Shown: positions 53,842-62,704 of the stretch, piece after piece | How the letters are laid out: every line of letters begins with the position of its first letter | Numbering within the stretch: the stretch's first letter is position 1 | NCBI RefSeq assembly: GCF_013385425.1 | Contig: NZ_JACAQA010000003.1 | Span: forward strand, 248,001 to 312,000 | Reading direction: 5' to 3' | Source: Pseudomonas gingeri | Lineage (GTDB): Bacteria; Pseudomonadota; Gammaproteobacteria; Pseudomonadales; Pseudomonadaceae | DNA: 64,000 bases | The notes under the pieces: generated by a model | Seen by the model: the letters and a program-made list of their open reading frames with translations, nothing else | The model's database searches: none | Told to the model about the DNA's origin: nothing | Program-made: the position numbers and the translations under genes

Positions 53842-53876
53842 GGTGGAATCGTTCTCCAGGGATGGGAAATCGGAAG

Positions 53877-54926
53877 TCAGAAGCGCAACGGCCAGTGCCG
53901 GAGCCGTTCGCGGGTGTTGCTCAGCAGGCGGATCAGCCCTTCCGGCTCCTTGATCAGGAACAGGATGATCAGCACGCCAAAGATGATTTTTTGCAGGTTC
54001 TGCAACTGCCCGGCATCCACCGCGCCACCGAGCAAGGCCTGCCCGAGATGGCTGAGGAGGATCGGCAGCAGGCAGATAAAGGCCGCGCCGACGAAGTTGC
54101 CGGCGATGCTGCCCATGCCGCCGATAATGATGATGAAGAGGATCTGGAACGACCGATTGATATCGAAACTGCCGGCGCTCGCGGTGCCCAGGTAGGCGAA
54201 CGCCCACAGCGCCCCGGCGATGCCCAGGTAGAACGAACTGACGGCAAATGCCAGGCGCTTGTAGCGCGCCACCGGAATACCGATCACCGCCGCGGCCGTG
54301 TCCATATCGCGGATCGCCATCCAGTTGCGCCCGGTCTGGCTGTTCACCAGGTTGCGCGCGACCCAGGTCAGCAGCAGCACCGTGACCAGGGTCAGCAGGT
54401 AGCGGCCCACCGGGGTGTTCAGGTCATGCCCGAGCAACGACAGACTCGGTGCGGAAATGGTCCCGGACGATCCGTAGTTGTAGAACCAGGGAAACTTGAC
54501 GAACAACCACTCGAGGAAAAACTGCGCGGCCAGGGTGGTGACCATCAGGTAGAAGCCCTTGATCCGCGAACTGGGCAGGCCGAACAGCAAGCCCACCAGG
54601 CCACTGATAATGCCACCACCCAGCAGCGCCACGGGCAGGCCCAGTTCCGGCAGGCGCAGCAGAAAGCCGTAGGTGGCAAAGGCCCCCACTGCCATGAAAC
54701 CCGCCGCGCCGACCGAGGTCTGCCCGGTGTAGCCGGTCAGCAGGTTGAGCCCCAGCCCCGCCAGGGACAGCACCAGGAACGGGATCAGGATCGCGCTCAG
54801 CCAATAATCGTTGCCCACCAGCGGCACAACGCCAAATGCCAGCACCAGCAGGCCGAGCAACGACCATGGCAGGCGCCGCTCGATCAGCACCCAGGGTGCG
54901 GTTTCACTCATTACGGGAACGGACAT
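53877..54926 (-). CDS. livM: Branched-chain-type ABC permease (LivM)
   Basis: 349 residues with about eight to ten helices. GLNLLTGYTGQTSVGAAGFM near the first third and the EAA-type loop KRLAFAVSSFYLGIAGALWA are LivM features. It starts 3 bp after the livH stop. With LivH it forms the membrane channel. Confidence 0.93.
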   Translation of the reverse strand: MSVPVMSETAPWVLIERRLPWSLLGLLVLAFGVVPLVGNDYWLSAILIPFLVLSLAGLGLNLLTGYTGQTSVGAAGFMAVGAFATYGFLLRLPELGLPVALLGGGIISGLVGLLFGLPSSRIKGFYLMVTTLAAQFFLEWLFVKFPWFYNYGSSGTISAPSLSLLGHDLNTPVGRYLLTLVTVLLLTWVARNLVNSQTGRNWMAIRDMDTAAAVIGIPVARYKRLAFAVSSFYLGIAGALWAFAYLGTASAGSFDINRSFQILFIIIIGGMGSIAGNFVGAAFICLLPILLSHLGQALLGGAVDAGQLQNLQKIIFGVLIILFLIKEPEGLIRLLSNTRERLRHWPLRF

Positions 54927-54929
54927 GCT

Positions 54930-55811
54930 TCAGACTCGCTCAATGGCCCGCTCGCCGAACAGGCCGGCCGGGCGGATATACAGGAAGGCCAGCGCCAGGA
55001 CATAGGCGAACCAGGGCGTGATGCCGCCGCCGATCAGCGGCCCGATATAGACTTCGGCGAGGTTCTCGGAGGCGCCGACGATCAACCCGCCGACAATCGC
55101 CCCGCCGATCGAGGTGAAGCCGCCGATGATCAGCACCGGCAAGGCCTTGAGCACCACCAGCGACAGGGAAAACTGCACCCCCTGGCGTGCGCCCCAGAGC
55201 AGGCCCGCCACCAGACCGACACAGCCGGCCACCGCCCAGACGATCTGCCAGATGCGATTGAGGTTGATGCCGATGGACAGTGCCGCCGTGGTGTCGTCGG
55301 CCACCGCCCGCAGCGACACGCCGATCCGGGTCTTGTTGAACAGCAGCGCCAGGACCACCACCAGGACCACGGCGGCAGCGGCGGCAATCAGGTCGAACTG
55401 GCTGAGCATCATCCCGTGGACAAACAGCGGTACGTCGTGGATGCCCAGGTCCAACGCACGGACCTGGGAGCCCATCAGCCCTTGTGCCAGGCCTTCGATA
55501 ATGAACGACAGGCCCAGGGTCGCCATGAACAGGGTGATCTGCGAACGGTTGACCAGCGGCCGCAATACCAGGCGCTCGATCAGCAGCGCGCCGATCACCA
55601 TCACTCCGACCGTCAGCAGCAACGCCAGGGCGAACGGCACGCCTTGGTCGTGAAGACTGACAAAGGTCAGCGCGGCAAACAGCAGCATCGAGCCCTGGGC
55701 AAAATTGAACACGCCGCTGGCCTTGTAGATCAGCACGAAGCCGATGGCGACCAGCGAATACAGGGTCCCGGCGAGTAATCCGCCGATCAGGGTTTCGAGA
55801 AAAAACGCCAT
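54930..55811 (-). CDS. livH: Branched-chain-type ABC permease (LivH)
   Basis: 293 residues. ETLIGGLLAGTLYSLVAIGF at the N-terminus, KASGVFNFAQGSMLLFAALT, and VLKALPVLIIGGFTSIGGAI are LivH blocks. Its start overlaps the livG stop (ATGA). Confidence 0.93.
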   Translation of the reverse strand: MAFFLETLIGGLLAGTLYSLVAIGFVLIYKASGVFNFAQGSMLLFAALTFVSLHDQGVPFALALLLTVGVMVIGALLIERLVLRPLVNRSQITLFMATLGLSFIIEGLAQGLMGSQVRALDLGIHDVPLFVHGMMLSQFDLIAAAAAVVLVVVLALLFNKTRIGVSLRAVADDTTAALSIGINLNRIWQIVWAVAGCVGLVAGLLWGARQGVQFSLSLVVLKALPVLIIGGFTSIGGAIVGGLIVGASENLAEVYIGPLIGGGITPWFAYVLALAFLYIRPAGLFGERAIERV

Positions 55812-56587
55812 CAGTGCACCGCTCCCAGGTAGGCCGCGATCACTTCGGGATTGCCCTGCACTTCGGCCGGCGTGCCGTCGCCGACCTTGCGCCCGTAGTC
55901 GAGCACCACCACATGATCGGACAAACCCATCACCACCCCCATGTCATGTTCGATCAGCACCACGGTGGTACCGAGGTCGCGATTGACGTCGGCGATAAAC
56001 CGCGCCATTTCCTGTTTTTCTTCGGCGTTCATACCGGCCATGGGCTCGTCCAGCAGCAATAGCGTGGGACCGGCGATCAATGCCCTGCCCAGCTCCACGC
56101 GTTTTTGCCGGCCATAGGACAAGGTGCCCACCGGCACATCGCGCACGGCCTGGAGTTCAAGCAACTGGAGAATGTGTTGGGCCTTGAGGCGAAAGGCCTC
56201 GGCCTCCCGACGCGCCCGGGACAGGCCCAGGGCCTGTTCGAGAAAGTGGCTGCGCATATGCCGCGACAGCCCGGTCAGGAGGTTGTCGATCACGCTCATC
56301 TTCTTGAACAGCGCATTGTTCTGAAAGGTCCGGCCAATGCCGCGACGGGCCGCGTCCAGGGGATCGATACGGTGAAAGCGCTGCTGCTCGAAGACGATCT
56401 CACCGCTGTCGAAGCGGTAGACCCCGTTCAACAGGTTGAGCAACGAGCTCTTGCCCGCGCCGTTGGGCCCGATCAGGGCGCAGATCTCGCCGCGCGGCAC
56501 GTCGAATGACAGTGCATTGATGGCCTTCACGCCCTTGAACGACAGCGACACGTCACGTACTTGCAAAATAGGTTCGAGCGTACTCAT
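55811..56587 (-). CDS. livG: Branched-chain-type ABC transporter ATPase (LivG)
   Basis: 258 residues from the ATG at 56587. The longer frame lies over the AMP-binding gene. Walker A is GPNGAGKSS, the signature LSYGRQKRVELGRALI, Walker B LLLLDEPMAGMN, and H-loop LIEHDMGVVM. Its start overlaps the stop of the AMP-binding-like gene (ATGA). Confidence 0.93.
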   Translation of the reverse strand: MSTLEPILQVRDVSLSFKGVKAINALSFDVPRGEICALIGPNGAGKSSLLNLLNGVYRFDSGEIVFEQQRFHRIDPLDAARRGIGRTFQNNALFKKMSVIDNLLTGLSRHMRSHFLEQALGLSRARREAEAFRLKAQHILQLLELQAVRDVPVGTLSYGRQKRVELGRALIAGPTLLLLDEPMAGMNAEEKQEMARFIADVNRDLGTTVVLIEHDMGVVMGLSDHVVVLDYGRKVGDGTPAEVQGNPEVIAAYLGAVH

Positions 56588-57579
56588 GCGCTTTTCCGTC
56601 CTGGGGCATCGACCCGCCATTGATTGAAGGCCGCCGGGACTTTCGATGGCGTCGCCGGTTGCCAGATGTATTGCAGGCGCTGAAAGCCCAGCAGGCGCCG
56701 CACACGCTGCTTGAGCAGGCGGGCCACGAGTCGTTCGGGATGGGCCAGTGACCATTCGCACAGGCGCCGGCGCCAACTGCCCGGAGGAGCCAAGCGTTGT
56801 TCGATTTCGTCGGCCAGCACTTGCAGGCGCTCCGCTGACAGCAGCAGGCCGGACGGCGCGAGTTCCCGTCGATCACGGCTGGCGCTGTCGCGGCTTTCCG
56901 GGAAGGCCAGGCTGTGGCCGGTGTTCAGCCATTGCTCCAGGACCACGCTCAAGCCGCCCCGCCATTGGGTATCTTCTTCACTCCATAGCTGAGGTTGGGC
57001 GCCTGTTGCACGCCACCGCACCAGCGGACGCGGCTCCTGGTTGTCGCCACCGAGGCTGGCGAAGGCGAGCACGTTTTGCCTCGGCGAACCCGGCTGGCGT
57101 CCCGGCAGCTGATTGGCGATCAGCACTGCTGGGGCGGCACTTGAATCGCCGGCAGCTAGCCAATTGAGCAGTTGCTGGCGACTGTCGACAAAGCCGTGGC
57201 TGGGGTGCAGGCGCCAGAACGCTTGGTCGAGGGCTTCTGCGTTCAGGTCCGAGGCCAGGCTGAAGACCAGGCCACCGATGGAATGGGCGGCCAGTGCCAG
57301 CAGCAACAGGTTCGGTTCCTGGGCGCCGCTGACGGCCAGGCGCGAGTCGGCAGTGAAGCCTTGTTGGCGCAGGCCATCGGCCAAACGCTCGACTTCGCGC
57401 AAGGCATCGATCCAGCGCCAGCTGTGCCATTGCCCGTGGCGCTTGTGGCGCAAGGCGCTCTGCAACGGGCTGACCTGGGCCCAGTGGCGCAGCTGCTCAA
57501 GAGCACCCGTAAAGATCGAAACCGTTTCAGGGTGCGGCGGATGGATGACGGGCGGACGTTTCAGTTCATGCACGCTCAT
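56584..57579 (-). CDS. Degenerate AMP-binding (acyl-CoA-synthetase-like) protein lacking the P-loop
   Basis: 331 residues; full acyl-CoA synthetases of this kind are about 600. The first 170 residues match their N-domain (ALRHKRHGQWHSWRWIDALR, DGLRQQGFTADSRLAVSGAQ). Residues 205-275 resemble the later NFPE...GPT...PPRIW region (GHSLAFPESRDSASRD, LAPSGLLLSAERLQ). The ATP-binding YTSGTTGxPKG loop between them is missing, and the chain ends before the adenylation core and C-terminal lid. It is in frame and coupled to livG. Full-length AMP-binding genes are common in this liv cluster arrangement, so this is a shortened pseudo-enzyme or decaying gene. Confidence 0.75.
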   Translation of the reverse strand: MSVHELKRPPVIHPPHPETVSIFTGALEQLRHWAQVSPLQSALRHKRHGQWHSWRWIDALREVERLADGLRQQGFTADSRLAVSGAQEPNLLLLALAAHSIGGLVFSLASDLNAEALDQAFWRLHPSHGFVDSRQQLLNWLAAGDSSAAPAVLIANQLPGRQPGSPRQNVLAFASLGGDNQEPRPLVRWRATGAQPQLWSEEDTQWRGGLSVVLEQWLNTGHSLAFPESRDSASRDRRELAPSGLLLSAERLQVLADEIEQRLAPPGSWRRRLCEWSLAHPERLVARLLKQRVRRLLGFQRLQYIWQPATPSKVPAAFNQWRVDAPGRKSA

Positions 57580-57654
57580 GGCGGAACCTCGTTCAGTCGT
57601 TTGGCGTGCGGTGGTCCGCTGGCGATTGTGAAATACAGGTTTTTCGGTCGGTAA

Positions 57655-59052
57655 TCAGGCCGAACGCAGGCTCTTCTCCCGCAACGCCGCCAGATCCCTA
57701 TACCCCGCCCCCGGATGGATATCCGCCAGCTTCGGCCCCGCGCCGAACAGCTTCTCGCGCAAGGTCCCCGGGGCATACTCGGTCTTGTACACACCACGCT
57801 TCTGCAACTCCGGCACCAGCAAGTCCACCGCGTCGACAAAGGTCTCGTGGGTCAGCGCATAGGCCAGGTTGAAACCGTCGACATCGGTCTCTTCAACCCA
57901 CTCCTGCAGCAGATCCGCCACGGTTTCCGGGCTGCCGACAAACAGCGGCCCAAACCCACCGATCCCGACCCAGTCAGCCAGTTCATTGGGCGTCCAGATC
58001 CGGTTCGGGTCCGCCGTGGAAAAGGTCTCCACCGCCGACTGGATGGCATTGGTGTGCACATGCCGCAGCGGCTCATCGGGCTTGAACTGGCTGAAGTCGA
58101 TCCCGGTCCAGCCCGAGATCAGTGCCATGGCGCCCTCGTAGCTGACATAGGATTTGTATTCCTCGAACTTGGCCTTGGCCTTGGCATCGGTCTCGCCAAG
58201 GATCACCGTCTGCAGGTTGAAGATCAGGATGCTTTTCGGGTCCCGACCCGCCTCGGCCGCGCGCCGACGGATATCGGCCACGACCTTTTTCAGCAGCACC
58301 TTGGACGGCGCGGCGACAAACACGCACTCGGCATGCTCGGCGGCGAACTGCTTGCCACGGCTGGACGCGCCGGCCTGGTAGAGCACCGGGGTACGTTGCG
58401 GCGACGGCTCGCACAGGTGAATACCCGGCACCTGGAAGTGTTTGCCGACATGCTGGATCTCGTGGATCCTGCTCGGGTCGCTGAACACCTTGCGCGCCCG
58501 GTCGCGCAGGATCGCGCCGTCTTCCCAACTGCCTTCCCAGAGTTTGTAGCAGACCTCCAGATACTCCTCGGCATAGTCGTAACGGGCGTCATGTTCGGTC
58601 TGGGCACGCTGGCCGAGGTTCTTCGCACCGCTTTCCAGATACGAAGTGACGATGTTCCAGCCGGCGCGCCCCTTGGTCAGGTGATCGAGGGTGGAAAGAC
58701 GTCGGGCAAAGGGATACGGATGCTCGAAGGACAGCGAAGCCGTGAGGCCGAACCCCAGGTGCTCGGTCACCAGCGCCATGGGCGGAATCAACTGCAACGG
58801 GTCGTTCACCGGCACCTGGGCCGCCTGGCGAATCGCCGCATCGCCATTGCCGTTATAAACGTCATAGATGCCCAGCACATCGGCGATAAACAGGCCGTCG
58901 AACTTGCCACGCTCAAGGATCTTCGCCAGGTCGGTCCAGTACTCCAGGTCCTTGTATTGCCAGGAACGGTCACGCGGGTGAGCCCACAGTCCGGGCGACT
59001 GATGGCCGACGCAGTTCATGTCGAAGGCATTGAGGCGGATTTCACGGGACAT
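57655..59052 (-). CDS. NtaA/SnaA/DszA-type flavin-dependent monooxygenase
   Basis: 465 residues from the ATG at 59052 (AGGAG upstream). It has the bacterial luciferase-like barrel of the nitrilotriacetate-monooxygenase group: RLNAFDMNCVGHQSPGLWAH, ERGKFDGLFIADVLGIYDVY, GWNIVTSYLESGAKNLG, RTPVLYQAGASSRGKQFAAE. These enzymes use FMNH2 supplied by a separate reductase; none is adjacent. Substrates include sulfones, aminocarboxylates and heterocycles. Its neighbour is an SfnB-type dehydrogenase, which points to organosulfur oxidation. Confidence 0.9.
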   Translation of the reverse strand: MSREIRLNAFDMNCVGHQSPGLWAHPRDRSWQYKDLEYWTDLAKILERGKFDGLFIADVLGIYDVYNGNGDAAIRQAAQVPVNDPLQLIPPMALVTEHLGFGLTASLSFEHPYPFARRLSTLDHLTKGRAGWNIVTSYLESGAKNLGQRAQTEHDARYDYAEEYLEVCYKLWEGSWEDGAILRDRARKVFSDPSRIHEIQHVGKHFQVPGIHLCEPSPQRTPVLYQAGASSRGKQFAAEHAECVFVAAPSKVLLKKVVADIRRRAAEAGRDPKSILIFNLQTVILGETDAKAKAKFEEYKSYVSYEGAMALISGWTGIDFSQFKPDEPLRHVHTNAIQSAVETFSTADPNRIWTPNELADWVGIGGFGPLFVGSPETVADLLQEWVEETDVDGFNLAYALTHETFVDAVDLLVPELQKRGVYKTEYAPGTLREKLFGAGPKLADIHPGAGYRDLAALREKSLRSA

Positions 59053-59497
59053 CGACAGCACTCCTGGCACTCGGCGGAACCACGCCATTGAGGCGCAAGT
59101 CACCGATCAATCGGTATTTGAGATGCAACGGATCCTGGAGCGGATCATGGCTGGGCGACCACTCGGGGCGTTGGCCGGTCAGTTCCTGTTCAACCTGGCC
59201 GACCTGCGCCAGGGCTTCGGCGATGGCAATACTGGCTTCGGCGACGGCAATGGTCTTTTCGGCCTCGTCCTGGTTGCCGGCGGCAATGCGTTCGGCGCGC
59301 TCCAGGAGCGCCGCCGCCACCTCGATGCGAATCTGCAGGTCGCCGAACTTGCCGATGACCTGGTGATCGTTGGCCAGTTGGGCATGGGCGCGCGCAACGC
59401 CGAGGGTCCGTTCCAGGGATTGGCGGGCGTTATGCAGGTCGCTCGCCACCCGGGCCAGGGCGGGCTGGTGGCTGGCGGGATGAGTCAATGCGTTCAT
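59042..59497 (-). CDS. Truncated SfnB/acyl-CoA-dehydrogenase-like C-terminal domain
   Basis: 151 residues, about one third of a normal family member. The helical part (ALLERAERIAAGNQDEAEKT, VAEASIAIAEALAQVGQVEQ) and the ending DPLHLKYRLIGDLRLNGVVP resemble the C-terminal domain of the full-length neighbour (DPARWKYHLIGNYLLNGVKP). The N-terminal FAD and beta domains are absent. It has its own start 9 bp after that gene and overlaps the monooxygenase start by 11 bp. It could be a stable helical partner or a duplication relic. The frame is intact, which favours selection. Confidence 0.7.
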   Translation of the reverse strand: MNALTHPASHQPALARVASDLHNARQSLERTLGVARAHAQLANDHQVIGKFGDLQIRIEVAAALLERAERIAAGNQDEAEKTIAVAEASIAIAEALAQVGQVEQELTGQRPEWSPSHDPLQDPLHLKYRLIGDLRLNGVVPPSARSAVDVP

Positions 59498-59506
59498 CGT
59501 GGGCTC

Positions 59507-60709
59507 CTAGTTCCAGGCATGTCGGGCCGGCTTGACGCCGTTGAGCAGGTAGTTGCCGATCAGGTGATATTTCCAGCGCGCCGGGTCATGCAGGGTGTGG
59601 GTGCGGGCGTTACGCCAATGGCGATCAAGGTTGTGCCTGGCCAGTACCGAACGGGTGCCGGCCAGTTCGAAAATCTTGCTGCTGGCCAGCAACGCGATTT
59701 CGGCGGACAGCACCTTGGCCTGGGCCACCACCACGGAGGCCAGGGCAACACTGTCTTCGCTGGGCTGCGCCAGGGCGTGGTCGACTGCCAGGCCGGCCTT
59801 TTCCAGGATGGCTTCGGTGCCGTGTACCCGCCATTCAAGATCGCCGATGGCAGCCTGGGTGAACGGGTCCTGCCAGCCATGTTCCTGCTGGCTGTCGATC
59901 CACGGCCGCGCTTGACGGGCATGACGCTTGGCTTCTTCGAGGGCACCGACGGCAATACCGGTGTCGACCGCCGCCTGGATGATCTGGGAAATCGGGCCGT
60001 TGGCGGTGGGCCGGTCGAAGGCCTGGTGGGCTGGAATCACGCTGCTGCGCGGTACCTTCACGTCGTTGAACAGCGCATTGCCGCTGGCGGTGGTGCGTTG
60101 GCCGAAGCCGTCCCAGTTATCGACGATAGTCAGACCCGCGGTGCCCTGCTCGACAAAGGCGATCTGCGCATTACCGGCCTCGTCGAGCCCGACCACCGGG
60201 ACGATATGGGCGAACAAGGCGCCGGTGCAGTAGAACTTCTCACCGTCGATATGTGCGGTGTCGCCGTCGAAACGGATACCGGTGTTGAAGGTGCCGGCAT
60301 TCTTGCTCTTGGCTTCGGAGAAGGCATTGCCGAAGCGATAGCCTTGCAGCACCTTGGCGAAGTAGTAATGCTTTTGTTCCTCGCTGGCGGTTTGCAGGAG
60401 GATGTCCAGCACACCGAGGTGGTTCTGCGGGATCTGGCCAAGGGACGAGTCGGCAGCGGAAATGATCTTGATGACTTGCGCCACCGTCACATAGGAAACA
60501 CCGGCACCGCCATAGGCTTTGGGAACGGTGATGCCCCACAGGCCGCTGGCGGCGAATTCATCGAGTTCGGCGGCGGGCAGGCGTCGCTCGCGGTCGCGTA
60601 CGCCGGCTTCGACGGCAAAACGCGCTGCGAGGGTTCTGGCCGCGGCAATGGCCTCTTCATCCGAACGGATGATATGGGCGGTGTAAGCAGGTTTGGCGAC
60701 AGTTGTCAT
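59507..60709 (-). CDS. sfnB: SfnB-family sulfur-acquisition oxidoreductase
   Basis: 400 residues from the ATG at 60709. Acyl-CoA-dehydrogenase fold: FAASGLWGITVPKAYGGAGV, SSLGQIPQNHLGVLDILLQT, GNAFSEAKSKNAGTFNTGIR (flavin region), and the C-terminal ELAGTRSVLARHNLDRHWRN. SfnB-type enzymes use FMN/FAD and take part in use of dimethyl sulfone and related organosulfur compounds. It is the first gene of the set, with a truncated relative, the NtaA-type monooxygenase, the degenerate AMP-binding gene and the ABC transporter following on the same strand. Confidence 0.88.
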   Translation of the reverse strand: MTTVAKPAYTAHIIRSDEEAIAAARTLAARFAVEAGVRDRERRLPAAELDEFAASGLWGITVPKAYGGAGVSYVTVAQVIKIISAADSSLGQIPQNHLGVLDILLQTASEEQKHYYFAKVLQGYRFGNAFSEAKSKNAGTFNTGIRFDGDTAHIDGEKFYCTGALFAHIVPVVGLDEAGNAQIAFVEQGTAGLTIVDNWDGFGQRTTASGNALFNDVKVPRSSVIPAHQAFDRPTANGPISQIIQAAVDTGIAVGALEEAKRHARQARPWIDSQQEHGWQDPFTQAAIGDLEWRVHGTEAILEKAGLAVDHALAQPSEDSVALASVVVAQAKVLSAEIALLASSKIFELAGTRSVLARHNLDRHWRNARTHTLHDPARWKYHLIGNYLLNGVKPARHAWN

Positions 60710-60921
60710 AGACCGACTCCCGAGTCCTTGAAAATGCAAAACGCATGACAAGGACATAGCAGGAGTCGTGCCTGAAATTAAAATCTATATTTTTCAGTCA
60801 TTTAAAATAAAAACCTAGAATTGATCGCAGCTGTAAAACAGCAAACTGTCCAGACACTGTTGCCCTGGCAACAGTTGGTATTGGGGCAGATGGAGATGGA
60901 AATTTAAGAACACCGCGAACC

Positions 60922-60995
60922 TGTAGGAGCCTGGCTTGCCAGCGAAGAGGCCCTTGAGGCCGCCAAAAGCTTCGCGGGCAAGCCACGCGCCTACA
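60922..60995. repeat. Pseudomonas REP pair (REPIN-like)
   Basis: TGTAGGAGCCTGGCTTGCCAGCGAAG and its near inverse CTTCGCGGGCAAGCC...CGCGCCTACA face each other around a short GC-rich loop. This is the familiar extragenic palindrome of fluorescent pseudomonads. Its right end includes the stop codon of the XRE-cupin gene. Confidence 0.85.
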
Positions 60996-61566
60996 ATACA
61001 ACGTTGCGGATAAAGCGCGTCGCCACATCACCATCGTTGCGATAGCCGTGGGGCTGGTTGCTGGGAAACATAAAGAACTCCCCCGCCGCTACCAACCGCG
61101 GCTGCTCCCCGAGCACCACCGTCAGGCAACCTTCGAAGACATAGATCTGCTCACTCCAGCCATCGCAGTCCGGCTCCGAGTCATAACGCTCCCCCGGCTC
61201 CAGGCGCCACTCCCAGAGTTCGACTTCGCGACTGGCCATGGCCTTGGCCAGCAACACCGCCTTGCTCCCCGGAATCACCCCGGCCCAGGCCACCTCGTTG
61301 ATCCGACTCGGGTCGCGGACATCCGGCGCCTGGATCAGATCGCTGAAAGCCACACCCAACGCCTCGGCCACCCGGTCCAAGGTGGTCAGGCTGACATTCT
61401 TCTCCCCTGCCTCGATCGCCACCAGCATACGGCGGCTGACCCCGGACTTTTCCGACAACGCGGTCTGACTCAACTGAGCCTCATGGCGCAGTCGACGCAC
61501 GTTCAAGCTGACGTGTTGCAACACCGAAGCCCGTTGCGAAGTTTCTTTGTGCACTATATTGCTCAC
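60991..61566 (-). CDS. XRE-family regulator with C-terminal cupin domain
   Basis: 191 residues from a GTG at 61566 with no obvious ribosome site. Helix-turn-helix LSQTALSEKSGVSRRMLVAI at about 33-52, then a cupin with ERYDSEPDCDGWSEQIYVFE and FFMFPSNQPHGYRNDG. This PuuR/SutR-like layout senses a small ligand. It is divergent from an EamA transporter with 71 bp between, so that transporter is the likely target. The TAG stop lies inside a REP element. Confidence 0.88.
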   Translation of the reverse strand: MSNIVHKETSQRASVLQHVSLNVRRLRHEAQLSQTALSEKSGVSRRMLVAIEAGEKNVSLTTLDRVAEALGVAFSDLIQAPDVRDPSRINEVAWAGVIPGSKAVLLAKAMASREVELWEWRLEPGERYDSEPDCDGWSEQIYVFEGCLTVVLGEQPRLVAAGEFFMFPSNQPHGYRNDGDVATRFIRNVVL

Positions 61567-61582
61567 TTGGTTGGTTTGCGCA

Positions 61583-61590
61583 GTATACTG
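61583..61590. promoter_or_regulatory. Palindromic -10 element between divergent genes
   Basis: AGTATACT is a perfect palindrome that supplies TATACT on both strands between the XRE-cupin and EamA genes. On the minus strand it would give a leader of only about 10 nt. -35 matches are weak on both strands. Confidence 0.4.
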
Positions 61591-61637
61591 CCCAGCTTCG
61601 GCGCATTGTGCGTCTCACCCGAATAGTGTGCAAGGCC

Positions 61638-62588
61638 ATGACTGCGGCGAACCCCAACACCTCGTTTGCCTCGACCCTGCGGTTCAGCAAGGCCGAGTGC
61701 GTGCTGATCCTGATCACCATGGTCTGGGGCGGTACCTTTCTGCTGGTGCAGAACGCCATGACCGTCAGCGGCCCGATGTTTTTCGTCGGACTGCGCTTTG
61801 CCGCGGCGGCGTGCATCGTCGCCTTGTTCTCGGCCCGCAGCCTGCGGGGCATTACGGCTTTCGAGCTGAAGGCGGGATTCTTTATCGGCACCGCAATCAT
61901 GCTCGGCTACGGTCTGCAAACCGTGGGCCTGCAAAGTATTCCCAGCAGCCAGTCGGCATTTATTACCGCGTTGTACGTGCCTTTTGTGCCGCTGCTGCAA
62001 TGGCTGGTGCTGGGCAAGCGTCCGGGGCTGATGCCGAGTGTCGGGATCATGCTGGCGTTTACCGGTTTGATGCTGTTGTCCGGGCCCAATGGCGCGAAGC
62101 TGAATTTCAGCTCCGGGGAGATCGCCACGGTGATCAGCGCCATCGCGATTGCCGCCGAAATCATCCTGATCAGCAACTATGCCGGCAAGGTCGATGTACG
62201 GCGGGTGACCGTGGTGCAGTTGGCCACGGCGTCGATCCTGGCGTTTCTGATGATCGTGCCGACCCAGGAGGCGTTGCCGGAGTTTTCCTGGTTGTTGTTG
62301 GCCAGTGCCGTCGGCCTCGGGGCCGCCAGTGCGGCGATTCAGGTGGCGATGAACTGGGCGCAGAAGAGTGTTTCGCCGACCCGTGCCACCTTGATCTATG
62401 CCGGGGAACCGGTCTGGGCGGGGATTGCCGGGCGTCTGGCCGGTGAGCGCCTGCCGGGGATTGCGCTGCTGGGGGCGGCGTTGATTGTCGCGGCGGTGAT
62501 CGTCAGCGAGTTGAAGACCAAGGGCAAACAACGGGCCGAGGCAGTCGAAGAGGCTGCGGAAGCCGAAGGGCTGGATCCGAACAAATAA
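61638..62588 (+). CDS. EamA/DMT-family transporter
   Basis: 316 residues from the ATG at 61638. Ten hydrophobic helices in two EamA repeats: ECVLILITMVWGGTFLLVQN, FITALYVPFVPLLQWLVLGK, then ATVISAIAIAAEIILISNYA and RATLIYAGEPVWAGIAGRLA. DMT proteins export metabolites. The divergent XRE-cupin gene is the likely regulator. Confidence 0.9.
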   Translation: MTAANPNTSFASTLRFSKAECVLILITMVWGGTFLLVQNAMTVSGPMFFVGLRFAAAACIVALFSARSLRGITAFELKAGFFIGTAIMLGYGLQTVGLQSIPSSQSAFITALYVPFVPLLQWLVLGKRPGLMPSVGIMLAFTGLMLLSGPNGAKLNFSSGEIATVISAIAIAAEIILISNYAGKVDVRRVTVVQLATASILAFLMIVPTQEALPEFSWLLLASAVGLGAASAAIQVAMNWAQKSVSPTRATLIYAGEPVWAGIAGRLAGERLPGIALLGAALIVAAVIVSELKTKGKQRAEAVEEAAEAEGLDPNK

Positions 62589-62704
62589 ACAGGGCAAATC
62601 AGGCATTTGCCACCTACCTTGTAGGATTCTGCCACAGGTTCTGGGTTGGTGATCTCCGGCGCGCCACGTATGATCCTTCGCAAACTCCTGCAGATTAGAA
62701 GCCT

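Noticed and set aside
53832..55778. 648-codon plus-strand reading opposite the liv permeases
   Set aside because: Antisense artefact of hydrophobic genes; Gln/His-rich low-complexity product.
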